NCBI GenBank assembly: GCA_964432995.1 | Contig: CAYSPU010000074.1 | Coordinates: forward strand, 1 to 22,589 | Direction: 5' to 3' | Source: CAYSPU01 sp964432995 | GTDB taxonomy: Bacteria; Verrucomicrobiota; Verrucomicrobiia; Limisphaerales; JAHDYP01 | Length of the DNA stretch: 22,589 nucleotides | Part shown: in pieces, positions 8,999 through 17,440 of the stretch | How positions within the stretch are numbered: the first letter of the stretch is position 1 | Layout of the letters: each line of letters starts with the position of its first letter | Program-made: the position numbers and the translations under genes | Notes under the pieces: generated by a model | Told to the model about the DNA's origin: nothing | Seen by the model: only the letters and a program-made list of their open reading frames with translations | Database searches by the model: none

Positions 8999-11900
8999 AT
9001 GCGTACTGCGGATTCCTCTTCCTCGTGGGTTCTGGTCCCGTTGCTGGCACTGTTGGCCTCCGCTCCTCTGCGTGCGGAAGTCATCATCAGCGAGGACTCG
9101 GAATGGCGTTACTTCAAAGGTCTCGCGGAGGCGTCTTCGCCGGTTGGTGCCTGGCGGCTTGCCGATTTCAACGACGCCGCCTGGCCGGTCGGCCGCGGCC
9201 CGTTCTACTACGAGAATTCGACCGGGTTCTCGGGAAACACGGCCCTCCTCGACATGTTTGGTTCCTACACGTGCGTTTTCCTGCGCAAGACCTTCAACGT
9301 GGCGAACCCGACCGGCGTCAAGGAACTGACGCTCTACGTCCAGAGCGACGACGGGTGTCTCGTCTGGCTGAACGGCATCGAGGTCGCCCGCGTCAACATG
9401 CCCGAGGGGGAGGTCGCGTTCAACGGGACGTCGCTTTCGGCTGCGGGCGAACCCAACATCGCCACGGTCGTCCTCGCCGACGCCGCCTCGATCCTCAAGA
9501 CCGGCGTCAACGTTCTCGCCGTTCAGGCCTTCAACTGCAATCTGGCGAACAGCACGGATTTCCTCATTGCCGTCTCCTTGAGCGGCGATCTGGACGTCCA
9601 ACCGCCAACGGTGGACGCCGTCATGCCGGGTGCGGGTGCGCGGGTTCGTTCTCTGACCGGGATCGAGGTGGCGTTCAGCGAGAACGTCACGGGCGTGGAT
9701 GCTGCCGATCTCCTGATCAACGGCGTGCCGGCGAGTGGTCTGAGTGTTCTCTCGCCCCGCGAATACGCCTTCAGCTTTGCTGAACCGGCCGTCGGCACCG
9801 TGACCGTCTCCTGGGCAACCGGTGCCGGCATCACCGATCTCACGGCCGGTAATCCCTTCGCCGGCAACAATTGGACCTACGAACTCGACCCCACCGCCCC
9901 ATTGGCCGACGTCATCCTCTCCGAGTTCATGGCCGACAACGACAACGGCATCCGCGACGACTTCGGTTCGCGGTCCGATTGGATCGAGTTGTTGAACCGC
10001 AGCGGCACGGCGGCGGAGTTGGACGGGTATTTCCTGACGGATGACGCCGGCAACCTGACCAAGTGGCGGTTCCCGGCGGTGAGCCTGGACGCCGGGGCAT
10101 TTCTGCTCGTTTGGGCTTCGGAAAAGGACCAGACGAACCCGCTGGCCCCTTTGCATACGAACTTCAAGCTGTCCGCCAGCGGTGACTACCTTGCGCTGGT
10201 GGACCCGCAGACCAACGTCGTGTCCGAGTTTGCCCCCACCTACCCGGCGCAGCAGTCAGACATCTCCTACGGCCGCGACCAGACGAGTCCGGACCTCGTT
10301 GGCTACTACGCCGCGCCGACGCCGGGATCGGCAAACTCGAGCAGCGGGCCGGGCTTTGCCCCGGAGCCGGTCTTCTCCATCTTGGGTGGTTTGTACACCA
10401 ACTCGTCGCTGACGGTGACGATCTCGGCTGCGGCCGGCACGATCCGCTACACGACCGACGGGAGCCGTCCGACCAGCACTTCGGCCATTTACACCAGCCC
10501 CATCGCCGTCAGCAGCAGCACGGTGATCCAAGCGCGGGTGTTCCAGACCGGGCTGCTGCCGAGTGCGATTGTCGTTCAGACGTACAACCTCCTTGGCACG
10601 ACCGCGGCCGGCTTCAGCTCGAATCTCCCCCTGCTGATCGTCAATACCTCAGGCAGGGATATCGTGGCCGAGTCGCGCACCCCGGCCACGGTGGTGGCGA
10701 TCGAACCGGTGCGCGGCCGGGCCGGCATGGTCACTCCGCCCGTCCACCAGGGCAACTGCCAGGTCGAACTCCGGGGACAATCCTCGCTCGGCTTCCCCAA
10801 GCAGGCGTATACCATGGAACTCAATGACCCCAACGGGAACGACTCCGAAGTCGCCCTGCTCGGGTTGCCCGCCGAATCCGACTGGGTCCTCTACAATCCC
10901 TATTCGGACAAACCGTTCCTTCAGAACTTCCTCGCCTACGAACTGCACGAGAAGATGGGCCATTACTCGCCGCGCCGCCGTTTTGTCGAGGTCTTCGTCG
11001 ATCGGACGGGCGGCCGGCTGGAATACCCCACGGACTACCGGGGCATCTACATCCTGGTGGAGAAGATCAAGATCGATGGGAACCGCGTCGATGTGGCCCG
11101 GCTCACCCCGACCCAGAACGCCGAGCCGGAGATCTCGGGCGGCTACATCGTCAAGAAAGACAAGGACAGCCCCGGGGACTTGAACTTCACGACGCAGGGC
11201 GGCAGCGGGTTCAGCGCCCAGAACCTCAAATACCACGACCCGAAGCCGCGCGAGATCACCACCGCCCAGCGGAACTGGATTCGGAACTACCTGGTCCAAT
11301 TCGAAAAGGCGATGTATGCCTCGACGTGGCTGACGGCCACGGGAACCAACCACTATTCCCACTACATCGACGTGGATTCGTTCGTGGACAACCACTGGAT
11401 TGTGGAGTTCGCGAAACAGATCGACGGCTATCGGCTGAGCAACTACATGAGCAAGGACCGTGGGGGGAAGCTCAAGATGGAGCCGATCTGGGATTGGAAC
11501 CTGAGCTTTGGCAACGCCGACTACCTTGGCGGCGAGTCCACCTCGGGCTGGTATTACAGCCAGTGCGGGGAAAGCGATCACATCTGGCTGCGCCGGCTCA
11601 TGTGTGGCACCACCTCCAGTTCCGGAACCACGGGCGATCCCGACTTCCTCCAGAAGATCATTGACCGCTGGAGCGTTCTCCGCACCAACACCTTCTCCTC
11701 CACCAACGTCCTCCGGCGCATCGACGAACTGGCGACCCATCTGAACGAAGCCCAAGCCCGCGACTTCTCCCGGTGGCCGCGCCTGGGCCAATATGTCTGG
11801 CCGAACCCGCCCATTTACTCCACGCCCACCACCTATGCCGGGATCATCTCGAACATGAAGAACTGGGTCAGCGGCCGCTACAACTGGATTGACACCCAGT

Positions 11901-14584
11901 TCGTGAAGGCGCCCGCGCTCAGCCACATGGACAGCGGGGTCTCGCCCGGCTTCGCGCTCACCATGTCCGCGCCGGCCGGCGTCGTGTACTACACGGTGGA
12001 CGGCACCGATCCGCGCGCCCCGGGCGGCGGTTACTCCGCGCAGGCACGCTCCTACACGGGCAGCCTGGTCATCCAAACCAACAGCCGCGTCGTCGCCCGC
12101 GCCCGCAGCGGCAACCGCTGGAGCGGTCCCACCGCCGCCACCTTTGTCGTCGACGTGCCCGCCCTTGTCCTGACGGAGTTGATGTACTCGCCAGCGCGCA
12201 CCGCCGGTTCCACCACGGACGATTCCGCCGAGTTCGAGTTCGTTGAGTTGGTGAATGCGGGAACAGAGACGCTGGATCTGCGGGGATATCGGTTCATCGA
12301 GGGGATCCACTATGACTTCCCGACCAATGGCGTGACGACACTCGAACCCGGTGCGCGCGTCGTGATCGCCCGCAACCCGACAGCCCTGGCGAGTCGTCAT
12401 GGCAGCATCCCCCGGGTGATCGGCCCCTACGATGGCGCCCTCGCCAACGAAGGGGAACGGATCACCCTGGTCGGCCCCATGCAGGAGATGGTGTTCGACC
12501 TTTCCTACCACCCCGACTGGTATCCCGCGACGGATGAGCTGGGATTCGCCCTGGTCGCCGCCACCGAGGGACAGCCACGCGCCGCCTGGGCCGACGCCCA
12601 GGGATGGCGGACCGGGTCAACCCGTGGAGGGACCCCCGGGCTTCCGGAGCCGGCCGCTCCCACATTCCCGGACGTGGTCGTCAATGAGGTGCTGACACGC
12701 GGAGACCCGCCGCTTGTCGAAGCCATCGAACTCCTCAACCGTGGCGCCACGGAAGTCGACATCAGCGGCTGGTTTGTTTCGGATGATCGCCGCACCCCGA
12801 AATACGCCATCCCCCCGAATACCCGACTGCTGCCGGGCGCCTGCCTGGTCCTGACCGACTTCAACCCGACGCCCGGCGTCTTCCCGTCCTTTGGTCTGAG
12901 CGCCTCGGGCGAGGAGGTCTACCTGTTTTCAGCGGACAGCGATGGGAGTCTGACGGGCTACGCTCAGGGGCATGACTTTGGGGCGGCTCTGAGCGGGGTG
13001 TCGTTCGGCCGTCACGTGACGAGCACGGGTGACGAGCACTTCGTGGCCCAGGCGACCCGCACGCTGGGCGCTGCCAACGGCGTCCCGCGGGTGGGGCCCA
13101 TTGTCATCAGCGAAATCCAATACCGGCCACCGGACGTCTTCACCAACAACGCCTACTGGGACAACACCGAACACGAGTTCATCGAGCTCTGCAATATCTC
13201 GGCCATCACGGTGAGCCTCTTCGACCCCGCGCTCCCCACCAACACCTGGCGCCTGCGCGATGCCGTGGATTACACTTTTCCTGCCGGTCAAACCATGAAC
13301 CCTGGGACCCGGTTGCTGGTCGTCGGGTTCGATCCAGTGGTCGATCCGGCCGGCGCCGCCGCTTTTCGCGCTCGTTACGGGCTCGGCCCGAGCGTCCGTC
13401 TCTTCGGCCCCTTCCAGGGCAAGCTGGCCAACTCCAGCGAGTCGGTGGAACTCATCCAGCCCGACAGCATGCTGAACCAGGCCAGCAACCTTGTGACCCT
13501 CAGCATCCTCGCGGACCGCGTGCACTATCGCGACAGCTCGCCGTGGCCTGTTGGCGCCGACGGGCTCGGCTTTTCCCTGCACCGGCGGGTCGAGGCGGCT
13601 TACGGCAACGACCCAGTCAACTGGGTGGCCGCGGCCCCCAGCCCGGGCGATGTCCTGGGCGCCGGGGTCGAGCCGACCATTGCCACGCAGCCGCGGGGGC
13701 AGACGGTTCTGCCCGGTTCCACGGTGGCGTTCACCGTGGTTGCCAGCGCCGCGGTTCCGCTCTCGTATCAGTGGCGATGCAACGGGGAGAACCTGGCCGG
13801 GGCCACTGCCGCCACCCTGACCCTGGCCAACGCGCAACCGTCGCAGAGCGGCGAATATCAGGTGGTCGTGTCGACAGCGTCGCGGGCGGTCGACAGCGCC
13901 GTCGCCGTTCTGAGGGTGGGCATGCCGCCGACGCTGCTGCAGCCGCCGGTGGCCGAAGAAGTCTGGGTGGGGGAGACGGCCGCGTTCTCGGTCATCGCGT
14001 GGAGTGGCACGCCCTTGCACTACCAGTGGCGGCGCGACGGAGTCCCGGTTCCCGGCGCCGTGCGCCCCTCGCTCGAATTGCCGGACGTGGACGCCTCCGT
14101 GGAAGGCGCCTATGACGTGGTGGTGTGGGCTGAAGCCGGTTTCACCAGCAGCAGTTCAGCGGCCAGCCTGACCGTGCTCGGCCAACCGGTCGACACGGAC
14201 GAGGACGGGATGCCGGATGCCTTCGAAACCAGTCACGGACTCGACCCTCGTGATCCGGCGGACGCCGCGATGGATCCCGATGACGACGGCGCCTCCAACC
14301 TCGATGAGTACCGGGCCGGCACCGATCCGCAAGACGCAGACAGCGTCCTGAGGGTCGATGAGGTCAGCGCCGGCGCCGCGGTGACCATCCGGTTCCGGTG
14401 TCTCGCGAACCGCTCCTACACGTTGCTCTACCGCGATACCGTCGAGCCGGTCTCCTGGTTGTCCTTGACCAACGTGCTGGAGATTCCCGACGCCGGTGAC
14501 GAGCTGCGCCTCATCGAGGTCGTCGATCCGACCGCCGCGGGATCCGACCGGCGGTATTACCGCCTCCAGACGCCGGCGCGGTGA
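8999..14584 (+). CDS. Secreted CotH-like protein with lamin-tail, chitobiase-C and Ig-like domains
   Basis: 1861 residues. The ATG at 8999 is chosen because a Sec signal peptide follows directly (MRTADSSSSW, then VLVPLLALLASAPLRA); no good Shine-Dalgarno is visible. Domains: galactose-binding-like beta domain (about 30-200), SbsA-type Ig-like (about 202-298), lamin-tail domain (about 303-453), CHB_HEX_C-like with YTTDGSRPTS (about 456-531), CotH-like domain (about 540-969), a second CHB_HEX_C with YYTVDGTDPR (about 975-1051), three more lamin-tail domains (about 1055-1556), two Ig-like domains with YQWR (about 1560-1730), thrombospondin-3-like calcium repeats DTDEDGMPD and DPDDDGASN (about 1731-1783), and a C-terminal beta domain ending YYRLQ. 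CotH signatures are RGQSSLGFPKQAYTMEL and PIWDWNLSFGN, with Asp832 and Asn834. CotH of spore formers is a secretory protein kinase; whether this one phosphorylates anything is unknown. No PEP-CTERM or T9SS tail was recognised. Confidence 0.93.
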   Translation: MRTADSSSSWVLVPLLALLASAPLRAEVIISEDSEWRYFKGLAEASSPVGAWRLADFNDAAWPVGRGPFYYENSTGFSGNTALLDMFGSYTCVFLRKTFNVANPTGVKELTLYVQSDDGCLVWLNGIEVARVNMPEGEVAFNGTSLSAAGEPNIATVVLADAASILKTGVNVLAVQAFNCNLANSTDFLIAVSLSGDLDVQPPTVDAVMPGAGARVRSLTGIEVAFSENVTGVDAADLLINGVPASGLSVLSPREYAFSFAEPAVGTVTVSWATGAGITDLTAGNPFAGNNWTYELDPTAPLADVILSEFMADNDNGIRDDFGSRSDWIELLNRSGTAAELDGYFLTDDAGNLTKWRFPAVSLDAGAFLLVWASEKDQTNPLAPLHTNFKLSASGDYLALVDPQTNVVSEFAPTYPAQQSDISYGRDQTSPDLVGYYAAPTPGSANSSSGPGFAPEPVFSILGGLYTNSSLTVTISAAAGTIRYTTDGSRPTSTSAIYTSPIAVSSSTVIQARVFQTGLLPSAIVVQTYNLLGTTAAGFSSNLPLLIVNTSGRDIVAESRTPATVVAIEPVRGRAGMVTPPVHQGNCQVELRGQSSLGFPKQAYTMELNDPNGNDSEVALLGLPAESDWVLYNPYSDKPFLQNFLAYELHEKMGHYSPRRRFVEVFVDRTGGRLEYPTDYRGIYILVEKIKIDGNRVDVARLTPTQNAEPEISGGYIVKKDKDSPGDLNFTTQGGSGFSAQNLKYHDPKPREITTAQRNWIRNYLVQFEKAMYASTWLTATGTNHYSHYIDVDSFVDNHWIVEFAKQIDGYRLSNYMSKDRGGKLKMEPIWDWNLSFGNADYLGGESTSGWYYSQCGESDHIWLRRLMCGTTSSSGTTGDPDFLQKIIDRWSVLRTNTFSSTNVLRRIDELATHLNEAQARDFSRWPRLGQYVWPNPPIYSTPTTYAGIISNMKNWVSGRYNWIDTQFVKAPALSHMDSGVSPGFALTMSAPAGVVYYTVDGTDPRAPGGGYSAQARSYTGSLVIQTNSRVVARARSGNRWSGPTAATFVVDVPALVLTELMYSPARTAGSTTDDSAEFEFVELVNAGTETLDLRGYRFIEGIHYDFPTNGVTTLEPGARVVIARNPTALASRHGSIPRVIGPYDGALANEGERITLVGPMQEMVFDLSYHPDWYPATDELGFALVAATEGQPRAAWADAQGWRTGSTRGGTPGLPEPAAPTFPDVVVNEVLTRGDPPLVEAIELLNRGATEVDISGWFVSDDRRTPKYAIPPNTRLLPGACLVLTDFNPTPGVFPSFGLSASGEEVYLFSADSDGSLTGYAQGHDFGAALSGVSFGRHVTSTGDEHFVAQATRTLGAANGVPRVGPIVISEIQYRPPDVFTNNAYWDNTEHEFIELCNISAITVSLFDPALPTNTWRLRDAVDYTFPAGQTMNPGTRLLVVGFDPVVDPAGAAAFRARYGLGPSVRLFGPFQGKLANSSESVELIQPDSMLNQASNLVTLSILADRVHYRDSSPWPVGADGLGFSLHRRVEAAYGNDPVNWVAAAPSPGDVLGAGVEPTIATQPRGQTVLPGSTVAFTVVASAAVPLSYQWRCNGENLAGATAATLTLANAQPSQSGEYQVVVSTASRAVDSAVAVLRVGMPPTLLQPPVAEEVWVGETAAFSVIAWSGTPLHYQWRRDGVPVPGAVRPSLELPDVDASVEGAYDVVVWAEAGFTSSSSAASLTVLGQPVDTDEDGMPDAFETSHGLDPRDPADAAMDPDDDGASNLDEYRAGTDPQDADSVLRVDEVSAGAAVTIRFRCLANRSYTLLYRDTVEPVSWLSLTNVLEIPDAGDELRLIEVVDPTAAGSDRRYYRLQTPAR

Positions 14585-14715
14585 AACCCGTCCGGATCCG
14601 TCCGCTGTGCCTGCCGCGTGTCGGGATCGTGAATCGGAGGCAACGCGGGGCAACGGAGGGCTGAGGACGGTCGGACTTTGAACAGAAGGCCGCCAAGAAC
14701 CGCAGAGAGGCATCG

Positions 14716-14832
14716 GCCGCGAAAAGGCGCAGAACCGGCCCGCCCCAGTAACCCCCGGGCCGGACACGCGTCCTTGTGCGGACAACGAACGTTCAGGCCG
14801 TCTCTTTTGTGTCTTCTGCGCCTCTTCGAGGC
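14716..14832. repeat. Imperfect inverted repeat in the convergent intergenic region
   Basis: The arm at 14716-14734 (gccgcgaaaaggcgcagaa) matches the reverse complement of 14814-14832 at 17 of 19 positions, with a 79-bp spacer. The arms resemble the 'AAGGCGCAGA' type words often scattered between genes in this bacterial group, which is from memory and not searched. No terminal target duplication or coding content was seen. Confidence 0.55.
14735..14763. terminator. GC-rich hairpin between convergent genes, possible bidirectional terminator
   Basis: A perfect 8-bp stem (ccggcccg at 14735-14742, cgggccgg at 14756-14763) encloses a 13-nt loop, 150 bp after the stop of the CotH-like gene and 92 bp beyond the end of the convergent GH38 gene. 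There is no T-run after the stem on either strand, so it is not a classical intrinsic terminator. It lies inside the larger inverted repeat. Confidence 0.35.
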
Positions 14833-14855
14833 TAACCCGAGGTTTTGGGGTTACG

Positions 14856-17276
14856 TTACGTCTCCCAAATCATCTGCACTTCCCGCCAATCACCGCCGCG
14901 TTCGAGGCGGAGGGTGCGGATTTCCCAGGGCTGAAGCGTGAAGGTCAGTTTCGGGCCACGGGCTACCGCCAATTCGCCGTTCGTGCTTTCGCCGGCGGTT
15001 TCCTGGAGGCGGACGATCAGGCTCGTCCCATCGGCGGATGGCCGGCAGGCGAGGAGCCGGATGTGCTCCGGGGCGAGGTGAAGGAAGCTCGCGTGCTCCC
15101 GGACCGCGGGAACGCCGGTGCCGATGGGCAGATGCGCGTAGACCGGCGGCGGAGCGGTCAGCCAGTCCGCCAACCCCGTCACCCGACGGCGCACGGCATC
15201 CGGTTCGCCCACCGTTACCAGGAGCCGGATTTCGTGCTCCCCCTGGTCCATGAACTTGCGCAGCGGCCTGGGCTCAAGGGCGAACCCTTGCTCGTGACAG
15301 TAGGCCGCGCTGCGCAACAAGGAGATCCGGACCTCACCCTCGAGGCAGTCGTAGCCGTTCGGTCCGTTGCTGACCAGGGCCAGGCTGGCGGGGTGTCCGT
15401 CCAGCTTCCCGCTCAGGATCAGCCAGCGGCGCTGCACGTGTTCCTGGCCGTCTGCCGGACGGCGGATGGCGCCGCCCGGGATTTCACAGAGCACCGTGGT
15501 CTCGGTCAGGCGCGTGGGCACCGCCAGCTTGAGACGCCGTCGTTCCTCGTTCCATTGAACGCGGAGGCGGAATTCGAGCACCGGCCAATCCGCGTAGGCG
15601 ATGGTGTGATACACGATGCGGCTCCGGCCGAAGGTGAGTTCGGCTTCGGTGATGTTGCGCACCGGGCCGCACTCCGTCACGCGGGCACTGCCGGGGACAC
15701 AGGCGAACGAACCGACCACCTCGCGGTAGCTCCAGCAGTCGGTTCCCCAGGCATCGCCGTCGTCCCGGACGACCAGCGGTTGCAGGAGCGGCCCTTGGAG
15801 ACAGCCCGCACCGCGGCCGGAGTCGAGTTGGTCCACGAGGCCGCTCTGGGAGTCGATGTGGTGCGGCAGCGCCGGCGTGCAGGCGGTGGCGGTGCGGACG
15901 CCTTCGGCGAGGCGCAGTTCGTAGTGGGCGGCTCCGACCTGCGGCAGCGTATCGAAGAACGAGATCTTGCGGCGCCACCCGTTGAAGGGAAGCAGGGCTT
16001 CCGGCTGCTCCTCCTGGCAGACCAGTTCCGCGCCGTCCAACCGGAAGAGGCGGAGGTGCCACGCGCCGGTCCACTTCGGACGCAGGTCCAACATGGCTTC
16101 GACTTCGATGGGGACCGCCGTGCACGAGGGATTGGCGTGGAGAACGGTCACCGGGATGTAGAGCCGCTGCGTGGCGCCGCGGTTGAAGGCGGCGGCCGCA
16201 GTAAACCGGAGCCGGCGCGCGGTGTTCTCGACTTCGCCGTAGAGGCGGAGCGAGTCCTGTTCTGCGGGCTGCACACAGGTGCCGGGCAGGATGTCGTGGA
16301 AATCGTTGAACAGGTGTTTGCGCCAGGCACGTTCGACGGAAGAGGCGGGAAACGGCTCGGCGCCAGGCCACCAGACGGCGGCGCGCAAGGCCTCGGTCTG
16401 GACGAGTCCGGCCAGGCTCGAGGCCGACTGGCGTTTGATCCGCGAGAGGGAGGAATAGCAGCCGGTGAAGACCCGTTGGAGTTCGCCCTCGACGACCGGC
16501 GCGCCGGCCAGCGAGGGTGCCAGCGCCGTGTAGAGCCGTTCGAGCGTGCTGTGACAGACCACGACCCGCTGTTCCTGGCGGGCATACTCGTCGATCACGC
16601 GAAGGTCTTCGCGCGTCGGGCCGCCGCCGTGGTCGCCGATGCCCCAGAAGACCGGCACGTCGCGTCCCAACCGCAGCGCCAGGGCCGTGCCCTCCTCGAT
16701 TCGCTGCCGCAGGTTGTGGCGCTCGGTGTGGTAGAGCCCCACCACAATCCGCAGCGCGCCGATCTCCGAACCGTCCACACCGCGCCAGCGATAGAGGTCG
16801 GCCGGCAGCTTCAGGTCCGGCTCCTGGGGGCGCATGTGGACGTAGAGTTCATAGCCGGCGCGGCGCAGGAGCTGCGGCAGGCCGGCGCTGTGGCCGAAGG
16901 AATCGAAGTTGTAGGCGACCCGCGGTTCCGCACTGAAATGCTCGCGAAAGAAACGACGCCCCTCGGCCATGCAACGGATCAGCGATTCCGTGTCGGGAAG
17001 GTTCACGTCGGGCTGGAGGAACCAGCCGCCGCTGATGCACCAGCGCCCGGTGGCCACCAGCTTTTGGATCTCGTGGAACAGTTCGGGCGCATGATCCTTC
17101 ACCCAGCGATAGAGGACGGCTTCGTTGTGGTTGAAGATGAAGGAGGGGTGTTCGTGCAGAATCTCGACTGCCGTGGCGAAGGTCGAGAGGGCCTCGGCAC
17201 AGCCCTCTTCCCAGCGCCATTGCCAGACCGGATCCAAATGCGCGTTGCCAATGAGGTGGAGGACGGGCTTGCTCAT
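14856..17276 (-). CDS. Glycoside hydrolase family 38 alpha-mannosidase, cytosolic
   Basis: 806 residues, within the usual GH38 range. GH38 enzymes are zinc-dependent retaining exo-acting alpha-mannosidases. The N-terminal catalytic domain (about 5-270) begins GNAHLDPVWQW, giving zinc ligands His13 and Asp15. YNFDSFGHSAGLPQ carries Asp125, the expected nucleophile and zinc ligand; GDHGGGP is at 214-220. The middle domain (about 285-345) has FNDFHDILPGTC with zinc ligand His327. The rest is the beta-rich C-terminal part, ending LTFTLQPWEIRTLRLER. All four expected metal ligands are present, so it should be active. There is no signal peptide, so it probably acts in the cytoplasm on imported mannosides. 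The ATG at 17276 is the first possible start; the upstream bases are pyrimidine-rich without a Shine-Dalgarno. It follows the symporter gene by 164 bp in the same direction. The mannosyl linkage cleaved cannot be read from the sequence. Confidence 0.95.
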   Translation of the reverse strand: MSKPVLHLIGNAHLDPVWQWRWEEGCAEALSTFATAVEILHEHPSFIFNHNEAVLYRWVKDHAPELFHEIQKLVATGRWCISGGWFLQPDVNLPDTESLIRCMAEGRRFFREHFSAEPRVAYNFDSFGHSAGLPQLLRRAGYELYVHMRPQEPDLKLPADLYRWRGVDGSEIGALRIVVGLYHTERHNLRQRIEEGTALALRLGRDVPVFWGIGDHGGGPTREDLRVIDEYARQEQRVVVCHSTLERLYTALAPSLAGAPVVEGELQRVFTGCYSSLSRIKRQSASSLAGLVQTEALRAAVWWPGAEPFPASSVERAWRKHLFNDFHDILPGTCVQPAEQDSLRLYGEVENTARRLRFTAAAAFNRGATQRLYIPVTVLHANPSCTAVPIEVEAMLDLRPKWTGAWHLRLFRLDGAELVCQEEQPEALLPFNGWRRKISFFDTLPQVGAAHYELRLAEGVRTATACTPALPHHIDSQSGLVDQLDSGRGAGCLQGPLLQPLVVRDDGDAWGTDCWSYREVVGSFACVPGSARVTECGPVRNITEAELTFGRSRIVYHTIAYADWPVLEFRLRVQWNEERRRLKLAVPTRLTETTVLCEIPGGAIRRPADGQEHVQRRWLILSGKLDGHPASLALVSNGPNGYDCLEGEVRISLLRSAAYCHEQGFALEPRPLRKFMDQGEHEIRLLVTVGEPDAVRRRVTGLADWLTAPPPVYAHLPIGTGVPAVREHASFLHLAPEHIRLLACRPSADGTSLIVRLQETAGESTNGELAVARGPKLTFTLQPWEIRTLRLERGGDWREVQMIWET

Positions 17277-17331
17277 GGGGAGGGTTGGCAGCCAGTAGAC
17301 AGATACACGCTGGGGTCAGAAGCCACCGAAC

Positions 17332-17417
17332 GCTCAACGCTCAACGTCCAACGTTCAACATTCGACTGGGGAGAAGTTGAGCGTTGAGCGTTGAGCGTTG
17401 GATGTTGAACGTTAAGG
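17332..17417. repeat. Heptamer-phased inverted repeat between symporter and mannosidase genes
   Basis: The left arm is five 7-bp units: GCTCAAC, GCTCAAC, GTCCAAC, GTTCAAC, ATTCGAC (17332-17366). After a 9-nt gap come six units of the complementary type: GTTGAGC three times, GTTGGAT, GTTGAAC, GTTAAGG (17376-17417). The arms can pair as a long imperfect hairpin. Translated, such arrays give STLNVQRSTF-like peptides; here they are intergenic. The element lies 24 bp after the symporter stop and 55 bp before the mannosidase start, so it could attenuate or process a shared transcript. Confidence 0.85.
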
Positions 17418-17440
17418 TTCATGGGAAAGAGGTGCCAGGC

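Noticed and set aside
10649..12511. A 620-residue open frame on the minus strand
   Set aside because: It lies antisense to the CotH-like domain, which has clear family motifs. It is a high-GC shadow frame.
15063..17387. A 774-residue open frame on the plus strand
   Set aside because: Antisense to the GH38 gene with intact catalytic motifs. Its end, STLNVQRSTF-like, is simply the heptamer repeat translated.
17332..17417. CRISPR array
   Set aside because: The units are 7 bp with no spacers and lie in inverted orientation; no cas genes are present.
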